From Gemmata sp. (lineage in GTDB: Bacteria > Planctomycetota > Planctomycetia > Gemmatales > Gemmataceae): a DNA stretch of 64,000 nucleotides. The position numbers were made by a program, and so were the translations under genes. Position 1 is the first letter of the stretch; each line of letters opens with the position of its first letter. The notes beneath the pieces are model-generated. The model did no database searches, had not been told where the DNA came from, and worked only from the letters and a program-made list of their open reading frames with translations. The stretch spans positions 57,927 through 121,926 of the forward strand of contig JANWYJ010000038.1 of the NCBI GenBank assembly GCA_025055115.1, in the 5' to 3' direction. This document shows, in pieces, positions 7,463-16,862 of this stretch.

Positions 7463-10189
7463 GTGAGAGACGAGAGGCGGTTTATGGGTTTGCCAATCCA
7501 GCTCGCCGGTCAGGGGCGGGGGGAGCAGTTTTACGTCACCCATTGCGCCCCGTCTGATAGCGTGTTGAACAATCCGGGTTACTCGGTGCGTGCTGCGTCC
7601 ACCACCCACAGTGCGGCGCTGGAGGCCGCCTTCCACTATCCGCCGTACGAATTGCCGATCGACATGTGGCGGAATTTGCCACCGGTGCTGGGCGCTCCGC
7701 GACGTTTGGCGCGTGTCGAGCATCCTGGGGGCGGCGTATGGGTGGTTCACTCAGCCTATCTGGCCAAAGATAGCGTGGGTCGCGATCGCTCGTACTTCTC
7801 GCACTTGTTGCTGCTGCCGCAGGCGGAGCCAGCCGCAGTGCTAAGCTCGTGGGGGGCCAACGATTGGGTGACGCACTATGATCCGGGGCTGCCCAAGACG
7901 TTGCCCGCAGTAGCGACCGTGCCCGTTGGGGCGTTGGTCCACGATAAAGCCCTGACGGCTTTTCTGGGCGGAGAAGCGATTGGTCCGACGGAATTAGCCC
8001 TCACCGTCTGCCCCCCGCGGCTGCGCAGCGCCAGTGCCGCCGAGCGGCGCGACCTGTTTGCCCGCTTCCTGCAGGCGATGTTGCTCTTCGCCGGGGAAGA
8101 AAACCCAGCGCGCCGGCGCTTGTACGTTCATGCTGAGCCGGGCCTTTTAGCCCTTTGGCTGTATGGGGCCGTGCGGCTGTTGCCCCACAGCGTGACCGAC
8201 AACCTGACCTTCTCCACCTTCGAACCCTACCATCGCAACCTGCGCGAATATCAACAAGCAGAAGTGATCGGAACCTACTTGGGTACGCCGGAGCGGGGGC
8301 TGGACCCCGATTTGGGCACCACCCGTGGTATCGCCCTCGATACCTTCTTTCCTAGCAGCAGTTCCCCCGAGTTACGCCAGCCCTTCGCCGAGGCTCTTTT
8401 CCCCGGCATTGAGGACCTCATCGAACTGGCCGCCGCGGGCGATTGGGACCTTCTGCCCACCGTCCACGAAGTGATCGATGCCGAAACCCCCGGGCTTGCT
8501 GGTGCCGGTGCCGCTCTGCGCCGCGGCCGCGGTTTGCGCCGCGTGGATAACGGTACGGCCACCATCGACGATCTGCTGACCCTCCAAGCCGACCCACGCG
8601 GAGCGATGGCCCTCAACCCCCGGGCCGCCTTGATCTGGCCGTTGGTGAAACCAGCAGCTTTCACGCGGACTGACGTGCAAACCGCCTTCCGCCAGCTTCT
8701 GGCGGCTCCCGAGCACGTGCGGGAATTGTGGGCGGAAGCCGTAGATGCGATCCTCCAGGAAGATTTCGCGACCTGGGAGAGCCGGTGGCGTGTCATCCGC
8801 GCCACCGCCGGCGACAACGAAGCTCATCGCCACCTGCACAAACTGATTTCCAGTGAGAAAAACGCCAGCAAACTGGCAAAGCTTCCCAGCTCTATCCGGA
8901 CACGGTTGCGCGCTGCCTGTGCTGATGTCGACCTGTTGCCATCGCCACCATTGCTGATTCCCAACAGCAGCCGTGAACTCGAAGCGCTTCTCATCGCCCC
9001 CCCTCAATGGGCTGGCTCGACCGCCTGCATGGTGCTGGCCAACGACAGCTACGGCTGGCTCGCTCACATCCCGCCTTCCAGTCGCTTGGCTCTGCGGCAG
9101 CGAGTCCGCGAATTCCTCTTCGCGGCCCCGGCATCGGTCCTGGCGGCCTACGTGGTCGCCGCGCGCCCCTACCTCAATCGCGACGCGACGTTTCTCGATA
9201 CCCTCTTCACACCCTATTCCGAGCCGGCTTCGCAGTTGATGGATCGGCTGCTCAGTTCCGACATCCTCACCCCCCAGGACTGGCAGATCGTGACCAACAC
9301 GGTCAGGCTGACACAAGACGCATGGGGCGAATTCTTGTTGGCGAAAGGGCGGCTGGCCAAGTTGTTGGTCCACCTGGGCGACAGTGCCGGCCAAGAGCTG
9401 TGGGGCGTGTATCTCGATGCGCTGACGCCGGCCTTGCTCGATCCCGAGTTCGCGACAGACTGCGACCCCGCCGCGGCCCGAACGATTCATCAATGGGAAC
9501 GCAATGTGCACACCCAACTGCGCCATGCGGCCGAACAATTGACCGCGCGCGGCTACCAGCTCAGCGCGGTCCTGCCCGAGGCGGGGCAGGACCGCTTTTC
9601 GGCCGCCAATCACTTACTTCAATGGATCGACAACCCCGCTGCCGCTTACGCGGAGGGACCGAAGGCCGTGGCGAAGGCTTGTCGCGAATTTCGCATCACA
9701 CCGCGGCAACTGGTCCGCTTTGTGTTCCACCACGGGGGGTTCGCCGTCTACGACCCTGCGACCGATCCCCAGCCGCTCGGACCCCTGGTGAAGTTGTTCC
9801 AAGCCTGCTTTCCGGTCACTCAGGATTTCGCCACCGCCCGCCATGCCGCTCAGGAAGCGATCCAATTGTCGCAGGAATGGCCTGCCGACAAACGCGGAGC
9901 GTTTCAGGCTCTGTTGCTTCACGCGTGCATTCCCGAACTGCATTACCGCGAACTGCGCGAGGCTCAATCAGCTTTACCCCTCGAACCGTATGCCGTGCAA
10001 CGGCTGAATCGCTGGATTGACGAACGGACGAAAAGAAATACCACCCCGCGTGCAAAATCTACTGCCCCGGGTCGCTCGGAACGTGTGACCGCGGCGGAAT
10101 CGCCTGGTCGGCTCCGCGCCCGCCGAGCTGGTTGCGGCGTGGTGTTCGCGGTCATGCTGGCGATTGTCTGGTTTCTGGTCCGTGTCTGA
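7463..10189 (+). CDS. GAP1-N2-type GTPase-associated protein, C-terminally anchored
   Basis: 908 residues from a GTG (ATG at 7484 is an alternative). The first ~150 residues resemble the GAP1-N2 domain (GTPase-associated protein 1, N-terminal type 2): 'EQFYVTHC' at 21-28, a glycine/serine-rich 'GYSVRAAS', then 'GRDRSYFSHLLLLP' at 106-119, matching the family pattern G-R-D/P-x-x-Y/F-F-x-H. The middle ~700 residues are helical and probably correspond to the GAP1-M/C regions. Residues about 888-906 form a single C-terminal TM helix after a basic stretch, making it a tail-anchored cytoplasmic protein. This family is known only from genome context with GTPases or conflict/signalling systems; no GTPase gene is present in this window. 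The call should be checked by HMM. Confidence 0.7.
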   Translation: MRDERRFMGLPIQLAGQGRGEQFYVTHCAPSDSVLNNPGYSVRAASTTHSAALEAAFHYPPYELPIDMWRNLPPVLGAPRRLARVEHPGGGVWVVHSAYLAKDSVGRDRSYFSHLLLLPQAEPAAVLSSWGANDWVTHYDPGLPKTLPAVATVPVGALVHDKALTAFLGGEAIGPTELALTVCPPRLRSASAAERRDLFARFLQAMLLFAGEENPARRRLYVHAEPGLLALWLYGAVRLLPHSVTDNLTFSTFEPYHRNLREYQQAEVIGTYLGTPERGLDPDLGTTRGIALDTFFPSSSSPELRQPFAEALFPGIEDLIELAAAGDWDLLPTVHEVIDAETPGLAGAGAALRRGRGLRRVDNGTATIDDLLTLQADPRGAMALNPRAALIWPLVKPAAFTRTDVQTAFRQLLAAPEHVRELWAEAVDAILQEDFATWESRWRVIRATAGDNEAHRHLHKLISSEKNASKLAKLPSSIRTRLRAACADVDLLPSPPLLIPNSSRELEALLIAPPQWAGSTACMVLANDSYGWLAHIPPSSRLALRQRVREFLFAAPASVLAAYVVAARPYLNRDATFLDTLFTPYSEPASQLMDRLLSSDILTPQDWQIVTNTVRLTQDAWGEFLLAKGRLAKLLVHLGDSAGQELWGVYLDALTPALLDPEFATDCDPAAARTIHQWERNVHTQLRHAAEQLTARGYQLSAVLPEAGQDRFSAANHLLQWIDNPAAAYAEGPKAVAKACREFRITPRQLVRFVFHHGGFAVYDPATDPQPLGPLVKLFQACFPVTQDFATARHAAQEAIQLSQEWPADKRGAFQALLLHACIPELHYRELREAQSALPLEPYAVQRLNRWIDERTKRNTTPRAKSTAPGRSERVTAAESPGRLRARRAGCGVVFAVMLAIVWFLVRV

Positions 10190-10234
10190 GCGGCTTCGCC
10201 CGGGAAACTTCCACCCCCGCAACGAGATGGCATC

Positions 10235-11695
10235 ATGAAGCGACTTCCCCCGAGTCTGGTGTTGTTGCTCCTGGCCCTGCCGCTGGTGACATATGCGGTC
10301 GTGCAGGTATCCATCGTGGTGCGTTCCGAGGTTCTCACCCCTGAACCGCCCACAGAACAAGGACCTAGCGCTGAAGCCCTGGCGGCCGCCCATCGTCGGG
10401 CCACGGCATGGTCGAACGAAGTCCGCAAGGCTGCGATCGTGGCCCAGCAGTATCGCGCGCCGGATGCCAGCGAAGCTAGCGCCGAGCCACCTGTGCGGGC
10501 GGTCATTCAAGCCGCGGCGGCACGCTCGGCCAATCTCAACGATCTCGACGTATTTTTGGCCGAAGTCGAACGCCCTCAGTTCAGTGGCGTCTTGAAGAAG
10601 CAGTACGAACAGTGGCTCAACGAACGGCAGGAAACGAAACGCGATGCCGAGGCTGTTGTCGCATGGCTCAGCCAGCCACCGCCGATCCGCTCGCTCAACG
10701 ATGCCCACAAAGCCCTCGCCGAGGTCAACACCTTGATCCGGACCTACACCAGTCGCTCAAAATTCTCCGATACGGCCAAAGCCACGCTGTGGCGGCTGCG
10801 CGCTCGCTGGCTGGTGATCGAACGGCTCCTCGACCTGGCCAATAGCCACTATCGTACCGCTCTCCAGACCCCACTTCCGCTCGAACCGGGCACCAACGCG
10901 CTGAACACCGCCGTGGAAACCCTGCGCGCTCTCAAAACCCAGCTGGAAATCTTCAGTGCAGACCTTCGCCAAGCGGAAGCCGATTACCCGCGCCTCGACC
11001 CGACTCTCCGGGCCAACTTAGAAGCCCGTGGCAACATCGCCGACGAATGCATCGCCCACGAAGAGTTGCTCAAGCTCCTTGGGCAAGATGATCTGTTCAC
11101 CAACGCAACCGGGGCGGATGCCTGGCTCGCCCAGGTCGCAGCCCGGTATCGGCGCACCAAAGACGACGCCCTGCGTGCGATCATTCGCGAAAAAGTCCAA
11201 GAATTCTGCGAAGCCTACATCCCCCCGCAGGCGCAACTCGATAGGGAGGTCATCCTCAACGGCCGCCCAGTGCCGCGGAAAAACGTCGTGATCAAATTCA
11301 TCGAACAACCCAGCGGCAAAGTTCAACGCCAACCGCTGTCCGCCGATGACGAGGGACTCAACGAGTGGACCGCCCCGAAACGCTACTCGCCCGAGTCAAC
11401 CTTCGTCGAATACATGGGTTCGGAACATTACCTCCAAGAACTCCGAGCCACGCGCCTCAGCCAGGTGGCCGTCATGTACAACGCCGCCCGCAAACAGCTT
11501 ACCGAAAGCACCGAACGGCCCCGCTGGACGCAAAAATCGGCCGAACGGCTAAAAAAGGCATGCGAGATCGACAAAGACCTGGTAGACCAATTGGAAAGTC
11601 GGGGAAGTAGCTCCGGCCGCGCAGCCAAAATCTGGACACGGCTTAATATCCTGATTGCCGGCATGACCAACAACCCCGACTTGTTTGCCCAGTAG
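10235..11695 (+). CDS. Unidentified membrane-anchored helical protein
   Basis: 486 residues starting at ATG 10235, 45 bp after the GAP1-like gene. Residues about 5-28 are one hydrophobic helix ('LVLLLLALPLVTYAVVQVSIV'). The remainder is charged, alpha-helical and largely coiled in character, with no recognisable motif. Near residue 340 a short beta-like stretch 'DREVILNGRPVPRKNVVIKF' may be a small sandwich domain. Its position in the middle of the kinase/VWA/PP2C run suggests a structural or adaptor role at the membrane; this is inference from context only. Confidence 0.75.
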   Translation: MKRLPPSLVLLLLALPLVTYAVVQVSIVVRSEVLTPEPPTEQGPSAEALAAAHRRATAWSNEVRKAAIVAQQYRAPDASEASAEPPVRAVIQAAAARSANLNDLDVFLAEVERPQFSGVLKKQYEQWLNERQETKRDAEAVVAWLSQPPPIRSLNDAHKALAEVNTLIRTYTSRSKFSDTAKATLWRLRARWLVIERLLDLANSHYRTALQTPLPLEPGTNALNTAVETLRALKTQLEIFSADLRQAEADYPRLDPTLRANLEARGNIADECIAHEELLKLLGQDDLFTNATGADAWLAQVAARYRRTKDDALRAIIREKVQEFCEAYIPPQAQLDREVILNGRPVPRKNVVIKFIEQPSGKVQRQPLSADDEGLNEWTAPKRYSPESTFVEYMGSEHYLQELRATRLSQVAVMYNAARKQLTESTERPRWTQKSAERLKKACEIDKDLVDQLESRGSSSGRAAKIWTRLNILIAGMTNNPDLFAQ

Positions 11696-11820
11696 CTAGC
11701 AGAGCTTTGGCGCAGTAGCTACCAGAACGAGTAACTACCAGAACGGATGGAAGAGCAATACCCCAGGCACGCAACCTCACACTCCAACAACCGCTGTGTG
11801 AGCATCCGCTGTGTGAGCAT
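11687..11820. repeat. Short tandem duplications in the gap after the 486-residue gene
   Basis: The stop region 'CAGTAGCTA' of the upstream gene (11690-11698) recurs at 11712-11720, and a third related copy (AGTAACTACCAGAACGG) runs 11730-11746. Further on, a 15 bp unit (CCGCTGTGTGAGCAT) is perfectly repeated head to tail at 11791-11805 and 11806-11820, just before the next gene's start at 11838. Confidence 0.8.
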
Positions 11821-11837
11821 CACCCCTCGCAAGAACC

Positions 11838-13994
11838 ATGAACCCGTTGGCCGCGTGGAAAAAAATCCTGTTGTTTGGGTTGTTGGGCGCCATCGGCGCT
11901 TATGCTGGTGCTCTGGCGGGCGAACCCTTCATCCTCATTATGCACCATCTGATAGCGGCGATGGGTTACGAGGAGACACCGTCGCTGATCACCACCGTCC
12001 CCGCGCGCGAACCACCGCCGCCACCGGCCGAATTCGTGGAACGCCTCCGCGCCGCCGGCGCCAAAACCGGCGATGTCCAAATCTCGCTCATCTGGTTCAA
12101 CACCAACGATCTCGACCTGCATTGTGTCGATCCCTCAGGCTTTGAAATTTTCTGGAGATCAGAAAATCGCCGCTCCCGGACCGGGGGCGAACTGGACGTC
12201 GATCGCAACGCCAACTGCAAAAACCTCACTGCCGAACCGGTCGAGAACATCTACTGGCCCCCGGGCAAAGCTCCGCTGGGCAAGTATCAGGTCTATCTCA
12301 ACTACTACCTACGCTGCCCTGGCGCACCCGATGAGACCAACTACAAGATCAGCGTTCTGCACGGCAGCCAGCGCCAGGAATTCTCCGGGACGATCCGAAA
12401 GGCCGATACGCCCGACGGTGGACCCAAACGACTCATCTACGAATTCCAACTGGCTCCTCGGATCGAATTGTACGCACCCCGCCAGTTCCAACTGGCCGCG
12501 GGCCAGTCTTTGACCCTCCCTGTGGCGGTGCGGCGCGAGTTCTACGATGGAACGGTGACGATCCGGCCTCACCGCTTGCCGGCCGGCCTCAGCGCCACAC
12601 CGTTGAAATTGGAATTGTCGTCCCGGAAATCTGAAGGCGAGCTGACGCTGCACGCCACTACGAATATCACTCCGGGCGACTTTTCAATCGAGTTGGAGGC
12701 CACCGGTGAGGATCAGGATATCAAACATACGGCGACGGTGCAGGTCACGATGATCCCGGCTACCTTTTCGCTGTACAGTACGGTTGCGACCGGGGTTTGG
12801 ACGGCCCTTCTGGCCGCGGGGCTGTGTGCGGCCTTGGTGATGGGGCAGAACTGGTATTTGGGCAAGTCGCTTCTGGCCACGGGCCGTGTCCGGCTGGCGT
12901 TGCTGGTGGCCGGGGCGATTGCCGCCGGCTTCCTCTCGGGGAGTTTGGGTCAGGTCTTGTACTTCGTCTTAATCAACCTAGGCATTGCCACCGTGGGGCT
13001 GATCCTCGGTTGGCTGTTTCTGGGGTTGCTCTTGGGTGCGGGGGTGAGTTTTTTCATCCCCAATCTCGATGTGAAGAAAGCGATTCTGGCCGGCGCCACT
13101 GGGGGCTTCTGGGGGGGTGTCGCGTTCACCGTGTTGTCGCTGGCAGCGGATATTCTGGGCCGCTGGGGGGGCGCGGTGATCCTGGGATTTTGCATCGGAC
13201 TGATGGTCGCCGTCGTGGAAGCCGTGTTCCGGCGGGCATGGCTGGAAGTGTGGCTCAACGATCGGGAAAGTATCACGGTCAACCTCGGCCCCGAACCGGT
13301 CAAAATCGGCAGCGATGCCCGGGCCTGCACCGTGTGGGCACGCGATGCTGCGCCGATCGCCTTGCGGTATTGGATTCGCGAGGGCCAATTGTACTGTGAG
13401 GATACTGTCGCCCAACGAGAAGTGGTTGTCGGTGATGGCGACCGCCGACGCGCTGGCCGCGCCACGGTGATTGTGCGTGTGGCCACCGGGGCATCCCCTG
13501 TTGCCGCCCGGGCCGCCGCTAGCCACCGTCAGCCTGATGACAAACCACCGCGTTCATCCGGATCGACATCGCCCCACGACCGCCCACAGATGGTTCTGGA
13601 ACTCGATGAACCTGAAGGCCGTGTTGCTTCACCACCATCATCCACCGTCCAACCCCGGTCGGATTGGGACGACGGTTTACCCCTGCCGGCTGGACCGCCA
13701 TCGACGCGCCCGGCTCCGACCTCCATCGTGGAGGCCGACAATCCCCCGCAAGTCCGTCCGGCGCAGCCTCCGGCCCCCGCGCCCGCCCGGCCCCCCGCCC
13801 CCGCGGGAGCCTCAGGGTCGCCACCGCCCCGTCCCAGCACAATACCCATTCCCCCGATCCGACCCAAGCCGCCAGCGCCCCCCGGCAAGCCCACCCCTGG
13901 AACTCTAGCCCCCGAGGGCTGCCCGTCGTGTGGACGGAAAGTCCCGGGTCGCCCTGGGCAACGCTACTGTATGGTTTGTGACAAAACCTTCTGA
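11838..13994 (+). CDS. DUF2135-like / multi-TM / FHA-like / zinc-ribbon membrane protein
   Basis: 718 residues. An N-terminal hydrophobic segment (about 8-40) is followed by a beta-rich domain at about 78-195 containing 'DVQISLIWFNTNDLDLHC', 'DPSGFEIFW', 'GGELDVDRNANC' and 'VENIYWPPGKAPLGKYQVYL', the pattern of YfaP/DUF2135 domains. A sandwich-like region follows (about 210-300), then several TM helices (about 309-472), then a compact domain (480-549; 'LGPEPVKIGSDARACTVWA') that resembles a divergent FHA fold. A proline-rich linker leads to a C-terminal zinc ribbon 'CPSCGRKVPG...YCMVCDKTF' (CxxC-x-CxxC). The TM block, FHA-like part and ribbon are shared with the gene at 19363. It is probably a membrane sensor whose cytoplasmic tail is read by the kinase/phosphatase pair; this role is inferred. 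Confidence 0.75.
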   Translation: MNPLAAWKKILLFGLLGAIGAYAGALAGEPFILIMHHLIAAMGYEETPSLITTVPAREPPPPPAEFVERLRAAGAKTGDVQISLIWFNTNDLDLHCVDPSGFEIFWRSENRRSRTGGELDVDRNANCKNLTAEPVENIYWPPGKAPLGKYQVYLNYYLRCPGAPDETNYKISVLHGSQRQEFSGTIRKADTPDGGPKRLIYEFQLAPRIELYAPRQFQLAAGQSLTLPVAVRREFYDGTVTIRPHRLPAGLSATPLKLELSSRKSEGELTLHATTNITPGDFSIELEATGEDQDIKHTATVQVTMIPATFSLYSTVATGVWTALLAAGLCAALVMGQNWYLGKSLLATGRVRLALLVAGAIAAGFLSGSLGQVLYFVLINLGIATVGLILGWLFLGLLLGAGVSFFIPNLDVKKAILAGATGGFWGGVAFTVLSLAADILGRWGGAVILGFCIGLMVAVVEAVFRRAWLEVWLNDRESITVNLGPEPVKIGSDARACTVWARDAAPIALRYWIREGQLYCEDTVAQREVVVGDGDRRRAGRATVIVRVATGASPVAARAAASHRQPDDKPPRSSGSTSPHDRPQMVLELDEPEGRVASPPSSTVQPRSDWDDGLPLPAGPPSTRPAPTSIVEADNPPQVRPAQPPAPAPARPPAPAGASGSPPPRPSTIPIPPIRPKPPAPPGKPTPGTLAPEGCPSCGRKVPGRPGQRYCMVCDKTF

Positions 13995-14154
13995 CGCCTT
14001 GAGGATGGCTGTGACAGTTGGCCCACACCCGCAAGCCAGAATAGACTGACGCGAATACAAAGGACTTGCGATCGTCACAGGCTGTGAAAGACCCTTCCTT
14101 ATGGATCGACTCGCCCCCCGGCGAGCCAGGAACACCCAACCTCGGAGTGCCGCT

Positions 14155-15051
14155 ATGCCTTACGAAATGCAGATCGACCGTGCCAATCCCGGTTGTATCG
14201 TCTTCGTCGTCGATTTGTCCAACTCGATGCTCGACGGCATTGCCGGAACGCAACGACCCAAAATCGACACGGTCGTCACCGCGATCAACCGCTTCATCCA
14301 AGAACTCATCACCAGTTGTGAGAAAGGTGAAGAAAAGCCGCGCAACTATTTCGATGTCGGCTTGATCGGCTATACCACCGATGCCAACGGTGTGGCGATT
14401 GTCAAGCCACTGTTTCAAGGTGTTCTGGCTGGTCGTGATCTGGTGTCGATCACCGAATTGTATGATAACCCTTTGGAGATCGAACAACGCCGCAAGAAGG
14501 AATTCGTTGACGACGGTGCCGGTGGGTTGATGGAGGTCGAACGCGAAATCGCATTTCCCGTCTGGTTCCGCGCGCCACAACCGACGGAAATGTTTGGTAC
14601 GCCGATGTGTACTGCTCTCGGCTACACCGCCCAAGTGGTGCGTGCCTGGATCGAGGCTCACCCCAACAGCTTCCCACCGTTGGTCATCAACCTGACCGAT
14701 GGCGAATCGACCGATGGCTTACCCGTGCCCTTCGCCGAAGACCTCAAGAACCTCAGCACGGCCGATGGCCAGGTGCTTCTGTTCAATTGTCACCTCTCAG
14801 GCCGTGATGCCCAGCCCGTCTTTTTGCCGGCGACGAGTGAATCGCTGCCCGACGAATACGCCCGGGATTTGTTCGAGATGTCCAGCCCCCTTCCGGAGAA
14901 GCTGCGGCACATGGCCGAGGTGAAGGGTATCCCGGCGCCGATTGGGTGCAAAGCGATGGCCTTCAATGCCGATGCTGTCAGCCTCTTGAAGTTGCTCAAC
15001 GTCGGCACCCAAGTGGTGGCCACCGCGACCTTGCCGCCCCACTTACGCTAA
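14155..15051 (+). CDS. TerY-like VWA-domain protein
   Basis: 298 residues from ATG 14155; an upstream in-frame ATG at 14101 would add 18 unconserved residues. A single von Willebrand A domain covers almost the whole protein: the MIDAS motif D-x-S-x-S in 'FVVDLSNSML' (around residues 15-24), a Thr in 'GTPMCTALGY', and 'INLTDGEST' as the third metal site. All metal ligands look intact. It is soluble, with no signal peptide. TerY-like VWA proteins occur with a kinase and PP2C phosphatase in the TerY-P triad; both partners are present here, the phosphatase 68 bp downstream. It probably acts as a metal-dependent scaffold and possible phosphorylation target. Confidence 0.88.
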   Translation: MPYEMQIDRANPGCIVFVVDLSNSMLDGIAGTQRPKIDTVVTAINRFIQELITSCEKGEEKPRNYFDVGLIGYTTDANGVAIVKPLFQGVLAGRDLVSITELYDNPLEIEQRRKKEFVDDGAGGLMEVEREIAFPVWFRAPQPTEMFGTPMCTALGYTAQVVRAWIEAHPNSFPPLVINLTDGESTDGLPVPFAEDLKNLSTADGQVLLFNCHLSGRDAQPVFLPATSESLPDEYARDLFEMSSPLPEKLRHMAEVKGIPAPIGCKAMAFNADAVSLLKLLNVGTQVVATATLPPHLR

Positions 15052-15119
15052 GCGGTGCCGCCACGCGGTGTACCCAGACTGGGATGCATCTTCCCCACCG
15101 CCGCGAACAGGAACTGCGC

Positions 15120-16811
15120 ATGACGCAACCCCCTCCGGACACATGGCCTGCCGGCTGCCTGGTGCTGCTGGTCCGCCTTTCCGCCGATATGACCGGGGAT
15201 ATTCTGACCGGTCGTGGGGAGTTGCCGCCGGTGATCGCGGCCCGACAACTGGCAGACGAATTGCTGCAAGCGCTGGTCGATACGCTGGCCGCCGGCTACC
15301 CCATCGGCCATTGGGATATCGCGGTTGTCGGCTATCGTGCCAGCGACGCCGGCGCTGCCCAACTGGTGTCGCTTCTTCCCGATGGCCGGCCACAGCCGCG
15401 TTACGTCCCCCTGGCCGAACTGGCGGCGATGCCGGTAGCACCGCGGGATAGCGAAGGCCAACCGCGGCGCTGGACCCTCCTTCCTGCCGCCGAAGGCTCA
15501 CCGTGCCCCGCGGCGGCCTTGGCGGGTGTTTATGCCTTGGTGTCCGTATGGCTGACGGGGCGTTTTACGGCCCGACCGCCCGTTGTCATCCATTGCACCG
15601 GTACGGCCGGCTTCGATCGCGACTACTTCCGCATCGCACGCTCGCTGGCCTTGCTGACCACCGGTTACGGACCGGTGCGGCTGTTACACTACGTCTGGGA
15701 TGCCCAGGCCGACGAAGGGCTGCACGCCCGCCTGCTGGGCGTTTCCGCAGAGCTACCCGGCGACCCTGAGACCGGCACCGCCCCGCGCCGCGGTATCTGG
15801 ATCAACGATTGGGATATCCGCGATCCGTGGGAAGCTCTCTTCAGCGGCCCTTGGCAACAACCAATGACCACGGGAGGGGAAAGCACAGCGTCCAGGCTGC
15901 GTGTGCGCAGCTTGAATACGGCGAAACTTGGCAACACCCCCGAGCAATGGGAAGATGCCCTCGCCGTCGATACCAGCGCCGCCGTCGCAGCGATCGCCGA
16001 TGGTGCCAGCAGCGGTATCTTCTGCCGCCTGTGGGCGCAGCAGCTGTGTGAGGGGTTCGTTCGCGATCGTCCGGAGGTCTGCGATCCTACAATACTGCAG
16101 CAGTGGGTCAATCAATTGCGGCAGCAATGGCGTGCGGCGATCCAGTACAATAACCTCAATTGGTCGAAAAAGGCCAAGGTGGATCAGGTGGGGGCCGCGG
16201 CAACGCTGTTGGGTTGGGAATTGGGACCGGCAGGGTCCGATGGCCAGCGGCCGTGGCGCGCTTGCGCCATCGGGGATGCCTGCTTGTTCTGGATTCGCCA
16301 GAACCATCTGCTCGCCACCTTCCCCGTGGTAGCCGCGGAGCAGTTGGGGTCGACGCCACTGCTTGTCCGCTCCAACCCTGGTTTCCGCACATCAGCGCTG
16401 GTGGCCCAGGGTCTGTGCGCACCGGGCGACCGCTTTCTGCTGGCCACCGATGCCGTGGCCGCTCACTTCTTCCAAACTCTGGCTGAAACCGAACCCGATT
16501 GGCACCGCTACGAAACGATCACCCCCGAAGAGTGGATAGCCGAACTGGACCAGCTCCGCTCCAGCCGTCAGATGGTCAACGACGATTGCACTCTTGTAGT
16601 TCTGACGATCGATGATACTGTAGTGAACGAATGCGCGGACCACGAACGACTAGCCCCGGCCGATGCGATGCCCCCCCTGGCGGACCAAGCCAGCCCGTCG
16701 GCCGCATCGGGCCATGACGCATCGCCGCGGGAACAGTCAGCCCCAAGTGCCCGTTCACTGCCTTGGCCGGGCACTGCGGACAATGATGAATGCCCCCATG
16801 GTACCCCCTAA
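15120..16811 (+). CDS. Degenerate VWA fused to PP2C-type phosphatase
   Basis: 563 residues from the ATG at 15120; other upstream in-frame starts (15084, 14946) overlap the VWA gene. Residues 10-240 look like a VWA domain that lost its MIDAS: 'CLVLLVRLSADMTGD' occupies the position of the metal-binding loop but lacks D-x-S-x-S. Residues about 280-510 carry PP2C motifs: 'WEDA', 'AIADGASSG' (metal Asp), 'GAAATLL', 'AIGDACLFW', 'LLATDAVA' and 'NDDCTLVVLTI' (last metal Asp). The final ~50 residues are low complexity. It is a serine/threonine phosphatase by family, expected to oppose the kinase at 4276. The N-terminal pseudo-VWA may dimerise with the TerY-like protein (inference). Confidence 0.82.
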   Translation: MTQPPPDTWPAGCLVLLVRLSADMTGDILTGRGELPPVIAARQLADELLQALVDTLAAGYPIGHWDIAVVGYRASDAGAAQLVSLLPDGRPQPRYVPLAELAAMPVAPRDSEGQPRRWTLLPAAEGSPCPAAALAGVYALVSVWLTGRFTARPPVVIHCTGTAGFDRDYFRIARSLALLTTGYGPVRLLHYVWDAQADEGLHARLLGVSAELPGDPETGTAPRRGIWINDWDIRDPWEALFSGPWQQPMTTGGESTASRLRVRSLNTAKLGNTPEQWEDALAVDTSAAVAAIADGASSGIFCRLWAQQLCEGFVRDRPEVCDPTILQQWVNQLRQQWRAAIQYNNLNWSKKAKVDQVGAAATLLGWELGPAGSDGQRPWRACAIGDACLFWIRQNHLLATFPVVAAEQLGSTPLLVRSNPGFRTSALVAQGLCAPGDRFLLATDAVAAHFFQTLAETEPDWHRYETITPEEWIAELDQLRSSRQMVNDDCTLVVLTIDDTVVNECADHERLAPADAMPPLADQASPSAASGHDASPREQSAPSARSLPWPGTADNDECPHGTP

Positions 16812-16820
16812 CACCATGAG

Positions 16821-16848
16821 GCCGATGAATCTCAGCCGATGAATCTCA
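16821..16848. repeat. 14 bp perfect tandem repeat
   Basis: GCCGATGAATCTCA occurs at 16821-16834 and again at 16835-16848, in the 51 bp between the phosphatase stop and the next start codon. It lies immediately upstream of the next gene's ribosome-binding region. Confidence 0.9.
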
Positions 16849-16862
16849 CCTGAGGAATCCCC

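Noticed and set aside
8372..9613. Long antisense open frame (413 codons) opposite the GAP1-like gene
   Set aside because: High-GC shadow of a well-supported plus-strand gene; no recognisable protein features.
13519..14661. Antisense open frame of 380 codons across two genes
   Set aside because: Overlaps the receptor tail and the VWA gene, both with clear motifs; no start context.
14946..15119. N-terminal extension of the PP2C protein
   Set aside because: The extension overlaps the VWA gene and reads as out-of-frame coding sequence; ATG 15120 begins the domain-like sequence.
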